Source: an uncultured Pelagibacteraceae bacterium (GTDB taxonomy: Bacteria; Pseudomonadota; Alphaproteobacteria; Pelagibacterales; Pelagibacteraceae). Taken from it: a stretch of DNA of 34,872 nt. A model generated the notes under the pieces. That model saw only the letters and a list, made by a program, of their open reading frames with translations. It was not told the DNA's origin and did no database searches. Below, piece after piece: positions 9,381-17,492 of this stretch. The DNA lies in NCBI GenBank assembly GCA_902557775.1, contig CACEBD010000006.1, positions 1 through 34,872 of the forward strand, in the 5' to 3' direction. How positions within the stretch are numbered: position 1 is the first letter of the stretch; each line of letters opens with the position of its first letter. The position numbers were made by a program, and so were the translations under genes.

Positions 9381-10688
9381 GTGAACAATAAAAAAAATAA
9401 AAAAAAAGTTTATGTAGGGTTATCGGCTGATATTCTCCACGAAGGACACATTAATATTTTAAAAAAAGCAAAATCTTTAGGTTTTGTCATCGTAGGATTG
9501 CTTACTGATGAAGCAATTACAACTTATAAAAAATTACCCCATTTGACTTATCATCAAAGAGAAATAGTTTTAAAGAATATTAAGATGGTTGATAAAGTTG
9601 TGCAGCAGAATACTTTAGATTACAGACCAAATTTGCGCAAATACAAGCCAGATTTTGTAGTGCATGGTGATGACTGGAAGAATGGAATACAAAAAGAAAC
9701 TCGAAAACAGGTTATTGAAACACTTAAAAAGTGGTCAGCAAAACTAGTTGAGGTTCCATACACAAAAAATATTTCCTCTTCATTAATAAAAGAGAAAATA
9801 ATGGATACAGGCACTACACCTGAAGTGAGACAACTTAAATTTAAAAGATTGATTAATGTAAAAAAGATTGTGAGAATTTTAGAGGCGCACAGCCCATTAA
9901 GTGCAATGATAGTCGAAAATACAAGTTTAATTAAAAAAAATAAGTTTTATGAATTTGATGGGATGTGGTCATCAAGCTTAACAGACTCTGCCTTAAGAGG
10001 AAAACCAGATAATGAGTCTGTTGATATATCTGCAAGAATGAATACTCTAACTGAAATTCTATCTGTTACAACTAAACCAATCATATTTGATGCCGATACA
10101 GGCGGAAGAAATGAACATCTACCCTATACTGTAAAGGCATTAGAAAGAGCAGGAATTTCAGCAATCATCATAGAGGATAAAATAGGATTAAAAAAAAATT
10201 CATTATTTGAAAATCAATCTAATGCTAAACAAGATAACATAAAGAGTTTTTGTAAAAAAATTAAAGTAGCTGTGAACGCTAAAATATCTGACGATTTTAT
10301 GGTCATAGCCAGAATTGAAAGTTTTATATTAGGTAAAAACTTAACTGACGCTTTAAAAAGAGCAGATGAATATTCTAAGGCAGGAGCCGATGCTATACTA
10401 ATCCATAGTAAAGAAAAAAAACCTAACCAAATAATCCAGTTTTCAAAAAAATTTGCCAATAGTAAATTTAAAAAACCAATAGTTGCGGTTCCTTCTACTT
10501 ACTCATCAACTTATGAAAAAACTTTGCAAAATTCTGGGGTCAATGTGATAATTTACGCTAATCACTTGCTAAGAGCCTCATACCCCTCCATGATGAAAGT
10601 AGCTCAAAGTATACTTAAATATGAAAGATCGAAAGAAGCTGAAAAAGATATAATTCCAATCAAAAAGATTATTTCATTAATTAAATAA
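9381..10688 (+). CDS. pepM: Nucleotidyltransferase-phosphoenolpyruvate mutase fusion
   Basis: 435 aa from a GTG start. Residues 1-140 form a cytidylyltransferase domain with HEGH (20-23) and an ISSSLIK motif (131-137). Residues 160-435 are a PEP mutase of the isocitrate lyase superfamily: DADTGG at 237-242 binds Mg, and '[10 protein letters not shown]' at 265-274 is the signature that separates true PEP mutase (EDKxxxxxNS) from related lyases. PEP mutase converts phosphoenolpyruvate to phosphonopyruvate, the committed C-P bond step. The N-terminal domain probably activates a downstream phosphonate with CTP, a fusion known from surface-phosphonate clusters. Decarboxylase and reductase genes follow within 3.1 kb, which makes the pathway assignment strong. 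Confidence 0.93.
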   Translation: MNNKKNKKKVYVGLSADILHEGHINILKKAKSLGFVIVGLLTDEAITTYKKLPHLTYHQREIVLKNIKMVDKVVQQNTLDYRPNLRKYKPDFVVHGDDWKNGIQKETRKQVIETLKKWSAKLVEVPYTKNISSSLIKEKIMDTGTTPEVRQLKFKRLINVKKIVRILEAHSPLSAMIVENTSLIKKNKFYEFDGMWSSSLTDSALRGKPDNESVDISARMNTLTEILSVTTKPIIFDADTGGRNEHLPYTVKALERAGISAIIIEDKIGLKKNSLFENQSNAKQDNIKSFCKKIKVAVNAKISDDFMVIARIESFILGKNLTDALKRADEYSKAGADAILIHSKEKKPNQIIQFSKKFANSKFKKPIVAVPSTYSSTYEKTLQNSGVNVIIYANHLLRASYPSMMKVAQSILKYERSKEAEKDIIPIKKIISLIK

Positions 10689-10691
10689 ACT

Positions 10692-11480
10692 ATGAACCAA
10701 AAAGAACTTAACGATTATAAAAAAAATGGATATATAATTTTAAAAAATTTTTTTCAAAAGAGAAAAATTGAAAAAATTAGAACCGAAATAATAAAATTAT
10801 CAAAAAAAAAACAAAATAATCATTTTTATTTCGAAACATTAAGTAAAAGTAATAAAAAAGTTCTTAGAAGAATTGAGAGAATAAGTCAGAATTCAAAACT
10901 AATGAAAAGTTTAATAAGTGAGCAAAGACTAAAAATTGTCTTAAAAAAATTTACAGGATTAAAAAGTTTTTTATTTAAAGATAAATTGAATTTTAAATTT
11001 CCTGGTGCAGGAGGCTTTGATCCTCACATAGATGGACACTTTTTGTGGAAAAATCAAAAAAACATAATTAAAAAAGGATGGTCGGTTTACGGAAAAAATT
11101 TTATCAATGTTGTTATTCCTCTAGAAAAATCAACAATCAAAAATGGTTGTATATATTTAGCAAAAAAAGAATATACAAAAAAATATTTAGGTGATAGTTG
11201 GAATACAATTTCAAAAAAATTAATTAAATTCACTCCAAAATTACAAAATAAATTTTTAAAGAAAATAAAATTTAAACCAATGGAGATGAATCAAGGAGAT
11301 ATTATGTTTTTTGATTGGAAAATAGTTCATCATTCAAAAAAAAATAAAAGTAAAAGATCTCGAATGATTTTTTATGCCACATATATTAATTCTAAAAAAT
11401 CAAAAGAAAATGTTATAAAAAAATATTATCTAGACAAGCTTAAAAGCAAAAATGATTTAAAAGATAAATCTTTAATTTAA
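10692..11480 (+). CDS. PhyH-family Fe(II)/2-oxoglutarate oxygenase
   Basis: 262 aa. A facial triad is visible: H112-x-D114 in 'FDPHIDGHF' and a distal His at 213, followed by S-x-x-N-x-S and Arg224, the 2-oxoglutarate anchor of phytanoyl-CoA dioxygenase-like enzymes. This family includes enzymes that hydroxylate phosphonates (for example PhnY-type 2-aminoethylphosphonate hydroxylases), as well as many on other small molecules. The gene lies between pepM and the phosphonopyruvate decarboxylase gene with gaps of 3 and 10 nt, so a role in phosphonate tailoring is likely. It is not the cupin-type MpnS/HEPD enzyme that cleaves hydroxyethylphosphonate. The substrate is inferred from context. Confidence 0.82.
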   Translation: MNQKELNDYKKNGYIILKNFFQKRKIEKIRTEIIKLSKKKQNNHFYFETLSKSNKKVLRRIERISQNSKLMKSLISEQRLKIVLKKFTGLKSFLFKDKLNFKFPGAGGFDPHIDGHFLWKNQKNIIKKGWSVYGKNFINVVIPLEKSTIKNGCIYLAKKEYTKKYLGDSWNTISKKLIKFTPKLQNKFLKKIKFKPMEMNQGDIMFFDWKIVHHSKKNKSKRSRMIFYATYINSKKSKENVIKKYYLDKLKSKNDLKDKSLI

Positions 11481-11490
11481 TATTTGTTCA

Positions 11491-12609
11491 ATGATAAGTG
11501 TAAATAATTTTGTAAAATTTTTAAAAAAAAATGGTATTAATTTTTTTACAGGTGTTCCAGATAGTGTTCTAAAAAATTTATCAATTCTAATTGATAATTT
11601 TACCTCAAAAAATCATATAATAAGCACCAACGAGGGTAGTGCAGTGGCACTTGGTGCTGGTTACTACTTATCCACAAAAAAAATACCTTTAGTTTATATG
11701 CAAAATTCGGGACTTGGAAATGCGGTAAACCCCCTGATATCTCTTGCTCACAAAAATGTTTATTCAATCCCAATGCTTTTATTAATTGGTTGGCGAGGTG
11801 CTCCAGGTACAAAAGATGAAGTTCAACATCAAGAAAAAGGCAAAATTACAAAAAAAATTCTAAATCTTTTAAAAATTAAAAATATTGAAATCAATAATGA
11901 AAAAGATTTTAAAAAACTTAAAAATTTAATTAAACATTCTAAGGAAAAACTAGAACCCGTTGCATGTTTAATTAAAAAAGAAAAGTTTTTTGTTTCCAAA
12001 AAATTAAATGTACAAAAAAAAAAGAAAAACATCTATACTAACGGTTTAGAAAGAGCATATGTGCTCAAACAAATTCTGAAAAATATAAGAAATAATACTG
12101 ATATAATTTCGACTACCGGATTTACATCAAGAGAGATTCATCAATTAAGATTGGAAAAAGGTTTTAAAAAAGGAAAAGACTTTTATATGGTTGGTGCAAT
12201 GGGCCATTCATCAATGGTAACTTTAGGAAATTCAATTTTTAAAAAAAAAACATCAATTTGTTTAGATGGAGATGGTGCAGCACTTATGCATTTAGGTGCC
12301 TTAGTTACGATGAGTAATTATGGAAAAAAAAATTTAAAATACATATTACTAAATAATAGCTCACATGAATCAGTAGGCGGTCAAAAAACATTAGCTTCAA
12401 AAATAGATTTTCATAAGATTTCAAAAGCATTTAAATTTAAAAAGTACTTTATGTCTCAGTCAATAAAAAATTTTAACATCAAACTAAGTAAATTTTTTAA
12501 ATCAAGTGGGCCAAGTTTTTTTGAGATAAAAATCAAAAATAAAAGTATGCAAAATTTAACTAGACCAAAAAATTTAAAGAATATTAAAAGATTATTTCAA
12601 GATGGATAA
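11491..12609 (+). CDS. Phosphonopyruvate decarboxylase
   Basis: 372 aa, the normal length of the family (aepY/ppd genes). The N-terminal 'FFTGVPDSVLKNL' and 'STNEGSAVALGAGYYL' (TPP-activating Glu48) are diagnostic of phosphonopyruvate and sulfopyruvate decarboxylases. GDG at 260-262 with NN at 288-289 makes the C-terminal thiamine-diphosphate/Mg motif. It decarboxylates phosphonopyruvate to phosphonoacetaldehyde and pulls the unfavourable PEP mutase equilibrium forward. The gene overlaps the following dehydrogenase by 8 nt. With PEP mutase in the same operon, sulfopyruvate is a much less likely substrate. Confidence 0.92.
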   Translation: MISVNNFVKFLKKNGINFFTGVPDSVLKNLSILIDNFTSKNHIISTNEGSAVALGAGYYLSTKKIPLVYMQNSGLGNAVNPLISLAHKNVYSIPMLLLIGWRGAPGTKDEVQHQEKGKITKKILNLLKIKNIEINNEKDFKKLKNLIKHSKEKLEPVACLIKKEKFFVSKKLNVQKKKKNIYTNGLERAYVLKQILKNIRNNTDIISTTGFTSREIHQLRLEKGFKKGKDFYMVGAMGHSSMVTLGNSIFKKKTSICLDGDGAALMHLGALVTMSNYGKKNLKYILLNNSSHESVGGQKTLASKIDFHKISKAFKFKKYFMSQSIKNFNIKLSKFFKSSGPSFFEIKIKNKSMQNLTRPKNLKNIKRLFQDG

Positions 12610-13717
12610 TTATAATTTTAAAAATTTTGATGATTTAAAAAAATTTATTGATCAAAAAAAATTTGAAAAAATATTTTTAATAACAGGTAAAAAATCTTAT
12701 TTTAAATCAGGAGCAGAAAAAAAAATCTCTCCTATATTAAGATTTAAAAAAATATACAATTATTTTAAACTTTCACCTTACCCTGAAATTAAAGAATTAA
12801 AAATAATTATTGATTTAATCAATAAATTTAATCCCGATTTAATTTTAGCTATAGGAGGAGGTTCGGTCATAGACTATGCAAAAATAGCAAAACTTAACAT
12901 CGACTCAAAAAATCTTAAAACAAATATTATTGAAGGTTATAAAGCTAAAAAATGTTTTAAATTAGCTGCTATACCAACTACAGCTGGTTCAGGCGCTGAG
13001 GTTACTGAGAATGCTGTCATTTATATAAATAAAAAAAAATATTCTGTTGAAGGCAGAGAAGTTAAACCTGATTATCATTTTTTAATTCCTGAACTTATAG
13101 TTGATTCTGCTAAAACTATAAAATCTTCAGCAGGATTTGATGCAATTTCTCAAGCCATTGAGTCATTAATATCTATTAAATCGAATAAGAGTAGCGTGAT
13201 GTATGCACAAAAATCATTAAGATTGTCATTAGAAAATTTTGAAAATTTTGTAAACAAACCAAACTATAATAATTCTATGAGAATGAGTATTGCAGCAAAT
13301 TTATCAGGCAAGGCAATTAACATTTCCAAAACAACAGCACCACATGCTTTATCATATCCTTTTACAGCATATTTTGACATTCCACATGGTCAAGCGGTTT
13401 CTTTAACACTTAATGAATTCTTAAAATTTAATTATGATAATCACAAAAAATCTGTTTCAACTTTTGATCTTCAAAAAAGGTTCAAATTAATTTTTGATCT
13501 AGCAAAAGTATCTAATATTAATCAAATGAACACTTTTTTGAAAAAAATCAAATCTAATACTGGCTTAGAAAATAATTTTAAAAAATTAGGTATTTCTATT
13601 AAAAGAGATTATTCAAAAATATTATCGGGGGTTAATATTCAAAGACTAAAAAATAATCCAATAGATTTAAATCAAAATGATATAAAAAATATTTTATTAA
13701 AAAAAAATGAAAATTAA
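12602..13717 (+). CDS. Iron-containing alcohol dehydrogenase, likely phosphonoacetaldehyde reductase
   Basis: 371 aa, group III alcohol dehydrogenase fold. NAD(P)-binding GGGSVIDYAK lies at 85-94, TTAGSGAE at 126-133, and metal-site residues include D180, H248 and H262. In many family members the second ligand is His in a D-A-x-x-H-A-I-E motif; here it is Gln (Q184, 'GFDAISQAIES'). It follows PEP mutase and phosphonopyruvate decarboxylase, so the expected reaction is reduction of phosphonoacetaldehyde to 2-hydroxyethylphosphonate, as by PhpC-type enzymes. The 8-nt overlap with the decarboxylase and 11-nt overlap with the next gene support one operon. The reaction is inferred from context plus family. 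Confidence 0.85.
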   Translation: MDNYNFKNFDDLKKFIDQKKFEKIFLITGKKSYFKSGAEKKISPILRFKKIYNYFKLSPYPEIKELKIIIDLINKFNPDLILAIGGGSVIDYAKIAKLNIDSKNLKTNIIEGYKAKKCFKLAAIPTTAGSGAEVTENAVIYINKKKYSVEGREVKPDYHFLIPELIVDSAKTIKSSAGFDAISQAIESLISIKSNKSSVMYAQKSLRLSLENFENFVNKPNYNNSMRMSIAANLSGKAINISKTTAPHALSYPFTAYFDIPHGQAVSLTLNEFLKFNYDNHKKSVSTFDLQKRFKLIFDLAKVSNINQMNTFLKKIKSNTGLENNFKKLGISIKRDYSKILSGVNIQRLKNNPIDLNQNDIKNILLKKNEN

Positions 13718-14228
13718 TAGAAAAAAAGGTATTTTATTTTGGATTACAGGTCTTTCTGGATCAGGAAAAACATCTTTAGCTAAAAAAATCAAAAAAGATA
13801 TATCAAAAAAGTATGGACCGACTATCGTTATTAGTGGCGATAATTTGAGAAAGATTTTTAATCTTAATAAATACGACTATCATTCAAGATTAACCAATAT
13901 GCAAAAATTTTTAAAATTTTCAAAATTTATAACAAATCAAAAAATTAACTTAATATTTGCTGTAGTTGGACTTATTGATAAACCGAAGATATGGGGAAAA
14001 AGAAATATTGATAATTTTGTCGAGATTTTTATTAAAACAAACATTAAAAAAATTTTAAAAAAAAATAAAAAAAAAATTTATAAAAAAAATAAAAATATCG
14101 TTGGCCTTACTATAAAACCTGAATTTCCAAAAAGATATAATATAATTTTACGAAATAATTTTGATAAATCGTTAGAATTATTGTCAAAAGATTTACTTAA
14201 AAAAATATTTTTTCAAATTAAATTATAA
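13707..14228 (+). CDS. Adenylylsulfate kinase-like (CysC-fold) kinase, divergent
   Basis: 173 aa. The P-loop GLSGSGKT (15-22) and 'SGDNLRK' (about 43-49) are those of APS kinases. The usual substrate-binding 'F-I-S-P-Y-R' loop is replaced by 'FAVVGLIDKPKIWGK', a pattern seen in divergent CysC homologues of polysaccharide clusters. One of these, from Campylobacter capsule loci, phosphorylates the 3'-hydroxyl of CDP-phosphoramidate rather than APS. True APS kinase making PAPS for the neighbouring sulfotransferase-fold protein is the simple reading, but no ATP sulfurylase is visible. A 3'-kinase acting on a CMP-phosphonate is an alternative suggested by the overlap with the phosphonate operon. 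The C-terminal half is extremely Lys-rich. Confidence 0.72.
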   Translation: MKINRKKGILFWITGLSGSGKTSLAKKIKKDISKKYGPTIVISGDNLRKIFNLNKYDYHSRLTNMQKFLKFSKFITNQKINLIFAVVGLIDKPKIWGKRNIDNFVEIFIKTNIKKILKKNKKKIYKKNKNIVGLTIKPEFPKRYNIILRNNFDKSLELLSKDLLKKIFFQIKL

Positions 14229-14232
14229 CTTA

Positions 14233-15306
14233 ATGAAAATAATTGTTTTATTAGCTGGAATGACAAGAGGGGGCATTGATCTTTTTCAGAGCTTGTTAGA
14301 CAATCACCCTCAAATATCACAGTTACCAGGAAAATTTTATGTTGATGATTTTTTAAAAAAGATAAATAAAAATTTTACTAGTAATCAAATAGCTGATCTT
14401 TTTATCAAAGAATATAAAGAGTACTTTGACTCAAGATTGAACATAATAGAAAGACATAATAATTTAGGGCCAAAAAAAAATGAATTTTATATTATAGATG
14501 AATACAAATTTAAGAACAAGTTTATAGATTTATTTAAAAATAAAAACTTTGAAAAAAAAAATATAATTTTAAATTTACATTTAGCTTACTCTTTTGCAGC
14601 AGGGGAAAATATTCAAGATAAAAAAATTCTTATTCTACAAATTCATCATTTTTTTAGAATACAAAGTATTGTAGAGCTAGATTTTGATATAATTTGCACA
14701 ATAAGAGATCCCATAGCTTCCCATTCTTCATATGTTAAAAATTTAGCTACATTTAATAAAAAACTTATTAATCCATGGCAATATTATTATCATATTGAAA
14801 GAAACTTTAGTCATATAATTAATCTTAGTAGACTAAATAAAAATATTAATGTTATTAAACTAGAACGTTTACATAAAAACAACTCCGATGTAATGCAAAA
14901 ATTTTGCAAGATATATAAAATTAATTATATTAAAACCTTAAACTCATCAACTTTTCAAGGAAAGCTGTGGTGGGGAGATCAAGTGAGTAAAAATTATCTC
15001 AACGGTATAAATAAAAAATTTGAGAATAAAATTGATTACAGTTTATTTTTTAAAAGTGATATTGAAACTATAGAGTATTTCTTAGAAAATTTTATAAAAT
15101 CATATAATTATACGTTTAAAACTAACAAACAATTTTTTAGAATGAAAAAATATTTACCCTTTAAGGTTGATCAGATCATATTTTTACAAAGTTTAAAAAA
15201 ATTAAATATAAAAAATTTAGCACTATGTATTTATTATTATTTTAAAAGATTAAAGCTATTAAATAAAAAACTTTTAGATATGGCTCAATATCCTTCAGAA
15301 ATTTAA
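14233..15306 (+). CDS. Sulfotransferase-fold protein, atypical P-loop
   Basis: 357 aa. The N-terminus 'LLAGMTRGGIDLFQSLLDNH' aligns by eye with the 5'-phosphosulfate loop of bacterial sulfotransferases (usually G-x-P-R-S-G-T-T), but S-G-T-T is replaced by G-G-I-D. A 3'-phosphate-binding segment 'CTIRDPIASHSSYVKN' is present at about 153-168, with Arg156 and Ser residues in the expected spacing. The family moves a sulfonyl group from PAPS to hydroxyls of sugars. The gene starts 4 nt after the CysC-like kinase, so kinase and transferase probably form a donor/transfer pair. The altered loop could reflect a different donor group. It ends about 24 bp before the rfbF remnant. Confidence 0.68.
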   Translation: MKIIVLLAGMTRGGIDLFQSLLDNHPQISQLPGKFYVDDFLKKINKNFTSNQIADLFIKEYKEYFDSRLNIIERHNNLGPKKNEFYIIDEYKFKNKFIDLFKNKNFEKKNIILNLHLAYSFAAGENIQDKKILILQIHHFFRIQSIVELDFDIICTIRDPIASHSSYVKNLATFNKKLINPWQYYYHIERNFSHIINLSRLNKNINVIKLERLHKNNSDVMQKFCKIYKINYIKTLNSSTFQGKLWWGDQVSKNYLNGINKKFENKIDYSLFFKSDIETIEYFLENFIKSYNYTFKTNKQFFRMKKYLPFKVDQIIFLQSLKKLNIKNLALCIYYYFKRLKLLNKKLLDMAQYPSEI

Positions 15307-15329
15307 AATGGACAATTCAAACTTTCTAA

Positions 15330-15581
15330 ATGTATATAAAAAAAAATTTTAATTGGAAAGTTGCCTTAATAGATACAGGAAAAAACACTATGACAGGGGG
15401 CAGGCTACTAAGATTAAAAAAGATTTTAGAAAATAATACTTTTTTAATGACTTATGGTGACGGTGTTTCAAAGGTTAAGCAGTTATCTACTTTTAAACAT
15501 GGGGGATTTTGGCAATGCATGGACACTAAAAGAGACAAAATTAATCTAGAAAAAATTTACAAGTCAAAAAAGTATTTGTAA
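15330..15581 (+). pseudogene. rfbF: Internally deleted glucose-1-phosphate cytidylyltransferase remnant
   Basis: 83 codons that join two separated pieces of an RfbF protein (normally about 257 aa). Residues 7-47 match the middle of RfbF: 'WKVALIDTGKNTMTGGR' and 'TYGDGVS'. Residues 50-75 match its C-terminal end: 'LSTFKH' and 'GFWQCMDTKRDK'. The N-terminal CTP-binding signature and about 100 central residues are missing, so the product cannot be active. The junction falls near 15465-15482. The stop overlaps the next gene's ATG (TAATG), which preserves the native rfbF-SDR order seen in CDP-deoxysugar clusters. RfbF makes CDP-glucose for 3,6-dideoxyhexoses; this route has apparently been lost here. 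Confidence 0.88.
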
Positions 15582-16495
15582 TGAAAAAAAGTATCTTGAT
15601 AGCAGGGGGCACAGGATTTATTGGTCATCATTTATCTAAAAAATGTATTAAAATGGGTTGGAGAGTAACGAGTATTTCATCAAAAAAGCCGAGAAAAACA
15701 AGAAAAATCAAAAAAGTAATTTATGTAACTTGTAGTCTTATTAATAAAAAAAATATTTATAAAAAAATAAGAAACAACTATGATTATGTTGTTAATCTAA
15801 GCGGACATGTAAATCACAAAAATAAGGAAATTACATTTAACAGTCATTACAAATCAGTCAAAAATTTAGTAGAATTTTTTATTCGTCAAAATAAACCGAT
15901 AAAAAAATTTATTCAAATGGGCAGTAGTGCTGAATATGGAGGCCTCACCAAACCTCAAAAAGAAACAGCTAAATGCGTGGTAAAATCTTTTTACGGAAGG
16001 GCAAAATTAGCATCTACACGTTATTTAATTAAACAACATAAATTAAAAAGATTCCCAGTAACGATTTTTAGATTATACCAAGCTTATGGACCTAATCAGG
16101 ATAATAATAGATTAATACCAATAGTAATTAATGCTTGTAAAAATAATCAAGATTTCAAGTGTTCAGACGGCAATCAATTTAGAGATTTTGTTTATATTGA
16201 TGATATTATAAATGCAATAATTAAAAGTATTAAGATTAGAAACCAAGAGGGGCAAATATTTAATTTAGGATCTGGTAGAGCTTACCAAGTAAAAAAAGTA
16301 ATATCTACAATTTCCAATTTTTTTAAAGGAGGCAAACCACTTTATGGAAAAATTAAATTACGAAAAGATGAATCAAAAATAATATATGCAAATATAGATA
16401 AAATTAAAAAAAATCTTAAGTGGAAACCTAAGGTTAAATTTAAAAATGGATTAAGAAAAACTATGAATTTTTATAAAGAAAATAATGAAATCTGA
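15581..16495 (+). CDS. NAD-dependent epimerase/reductase (extended SDR)
   Basis: 304 aa. GGTGFIG is at 9-15, 'MGSSAEYGG' near 113-121 carries the catalytic Ser, and YGRAK at 138-142 gives the Tyr-Lys pair. The C-terminal half keeps 'RLYQAYGP' and 'RDFVYIDDI', conserved among NDP-sugar epimerases and dehydratases. The start shares a base with the end of the rfbF remnant, so the original job was probably reduction or epimerisation of a CDP-4-keto-deoxyhexose. With rfbF broken, the enzyme may work on another nucleotide sugar or be on its way to loss, although its own frame is intact. Confidence 0.83.
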   Translation: MKKSILIAGGTGFIGHHLSKKCIKMGWRVTSISSKKPRKTRKIKKVIYVTCSLINKKNIYKKIRNNYDYVVNLSGHVNHKNKEITFNSHYKSVKNLVEFFIRQNKPIKKFIQMGSSAEYGGLTKPQKETAKCVVKSFYGRAKLASTRYLIKQHKLKRFPVTIFRLYQAYGPNQDNNRLIPIVINACKNNQDFKCSDGNQFRDFVYIDDIINAIIKSIKIRNQEGQIFNLGSGRAYQVKKVISTISNFFKGGKPLYGKIKLRKDESKIIYANIDKIKKNLKWKPKVKFKNGLRKTMNFYKENNEI

Positions 16496-16601
16496 TCTAG
16501 TTAGTATTATTATGAATTGTCATAATATTGAAAATTAAATTATCTTTTTAAAACTTTTTATGCCAAAATTTATTAAAAAAAGATTATTTATTTACAGTTA
16601 A
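16485..16601 (+). pseudogene. Collapsed GT2 glycosyltransferase remnant
   Basis: The ATG at 16485 opens a 17-codon frame reading 'MKSDLVSIIMNCHN', the N-terminal beta-strand typical of GT2 glycosyltransferases, then stops at 16536-16538. Directly downstream in the same frame lies a second open piece, including 'LFMPKFIKKRLFIYS', that ends at 16599-16601. It could be the original C-terminus, although that end has no diagnostic motif. The central catalytic part with the D-x-D motif is absent. The remnant overlaps the 3' end of the SDR gene by 11 nt, in the style of an intact gene of this operon, and the next gene starts 3 nt after it. The simplest reading is a large internal deletion. Confidence 0.6.
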
Positions 16602-16604
16602 ATA

Positions 16605-17492
16605 ATGAAATTTTTATTGCACCTTGCAAAACATCTTAAATCATTTATTTTTTACCCCTTTAAAACTACTAATTGGTTTGCAAAAGATTTAAAAAAAGAT
16701 ATTTTTTTTAAAAATACAATTTCTAAATACAGATTCGTTTGGTGCGCAGGATTACCAAAGTCAGGAACAACTTTAATTGAAAATATCTTTGATTATTTAC
16801 CTTACGTAAGATTTAACTCATCAATTTTAAGAATATATGACACAAGAAATTTAGATCATGGACATGGTATTTCAGATAAAATGTTTACTAATATTCCTGA
16901 AAACAAATACACATTTTTAAAAACACATACTCACTTTTCAAAAAAATATGAGGATATTGCAATTAAGAAAAATGCAAAAATAATTATTTCAGTTAGAGAT
17001 TTAAGAGACATGTTAATTAGCAGATATTATCATATTAAATCAGATCAAAATCATTGGCTTCATAACAAATTAAAAAATTTAAATTTTTCTGATGGTTTCT
17101 TAATATCTTTAAAAGAAAAACCCCCATCTAGCTCAGAGAATTCATTAACATACTATTATTTTTGGATAAAAAATTGGATTTTAGAAGGAAAGAAAAAGAA
17201 TTATTTAATACTTTGGTTTGAAGAATATAAAAAGGAACCAATAAAATATATTAATAAAATTTTGGAATATACTGATAACAAAAATTTTTCTGCCGAAAAA
17301 ATTTACGATAATATAAAGAATAATAGAAATACCAATAATCTTTCTCAAGGATTAAAAAATTACGGAAGATCTAAGAGTACTTTTAGAAAAGGTGCAGTGG
17401 GCGAGTGGTATAAATTATTTGATAATAAAATTTCTAGTTATTTTTATAATAATATACCAGGAGATATAAAAGATATAGAATTTGATAATTAG
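16605..17492 (+). CDS. Sulfotransferase (PAPS-type)
   Basis: 295 aa with all three classical motifs. The 5'-phosphosulfate loop GLPKSGTT is at 49-56, 'KTHTH' near 106-110 holds the likely catalytic His, and the 3'-phosphate site 'SVRDLRDMLISRYYH' is at 129-143. A late R-K-G-x-x-G-x-W motif (about 261-268) contacts PAPS in cytosolic-type sulfotransferases. It should sulfate a hydroxyl on a sugar or lipid. It is unrelated in detail to the sulfotransferase-fold protein at 14233. The last codons overlap a truncated kinase fragment, and the C-terminus is somewhat short after R-K-G, so the extreme 3' end may have been replaced by a recombination junction. Confidence 0.86.
   Translation: MKFLLHLAKHLKSFIFYPFKTTNWFAKDLKKDIFFKNTISKYRFVWCAGLPKSGTTLIENIFDYLPYVRFNSSILRIYDTRNLDHGHGISDKMFTNIPENKYTFLKTHTHFSKKYEDIAIKKNAKIIISVRDLRDMLISRYYHIKSDQNHWLHNKLKNLNFSDGFLISLKEKPPSSSENSLTYYYFWIKNWILEGKKKNYLILWFEEYKKEPIKYINKILEYTDNKNFSAEKIYDNIKNNRNTNNLSQGLKNYGRSKSTFRKGAVGEWYKLFDNKISSYFYNNIPGDIKDIEFDN

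Noticed and set aside
10692-11480. Methylphosphonate synthase (MpnS)
   Set aside because: MpnS is a two-domain cupin enzyme; this protein has the PhyH triad and fold pattern instead.
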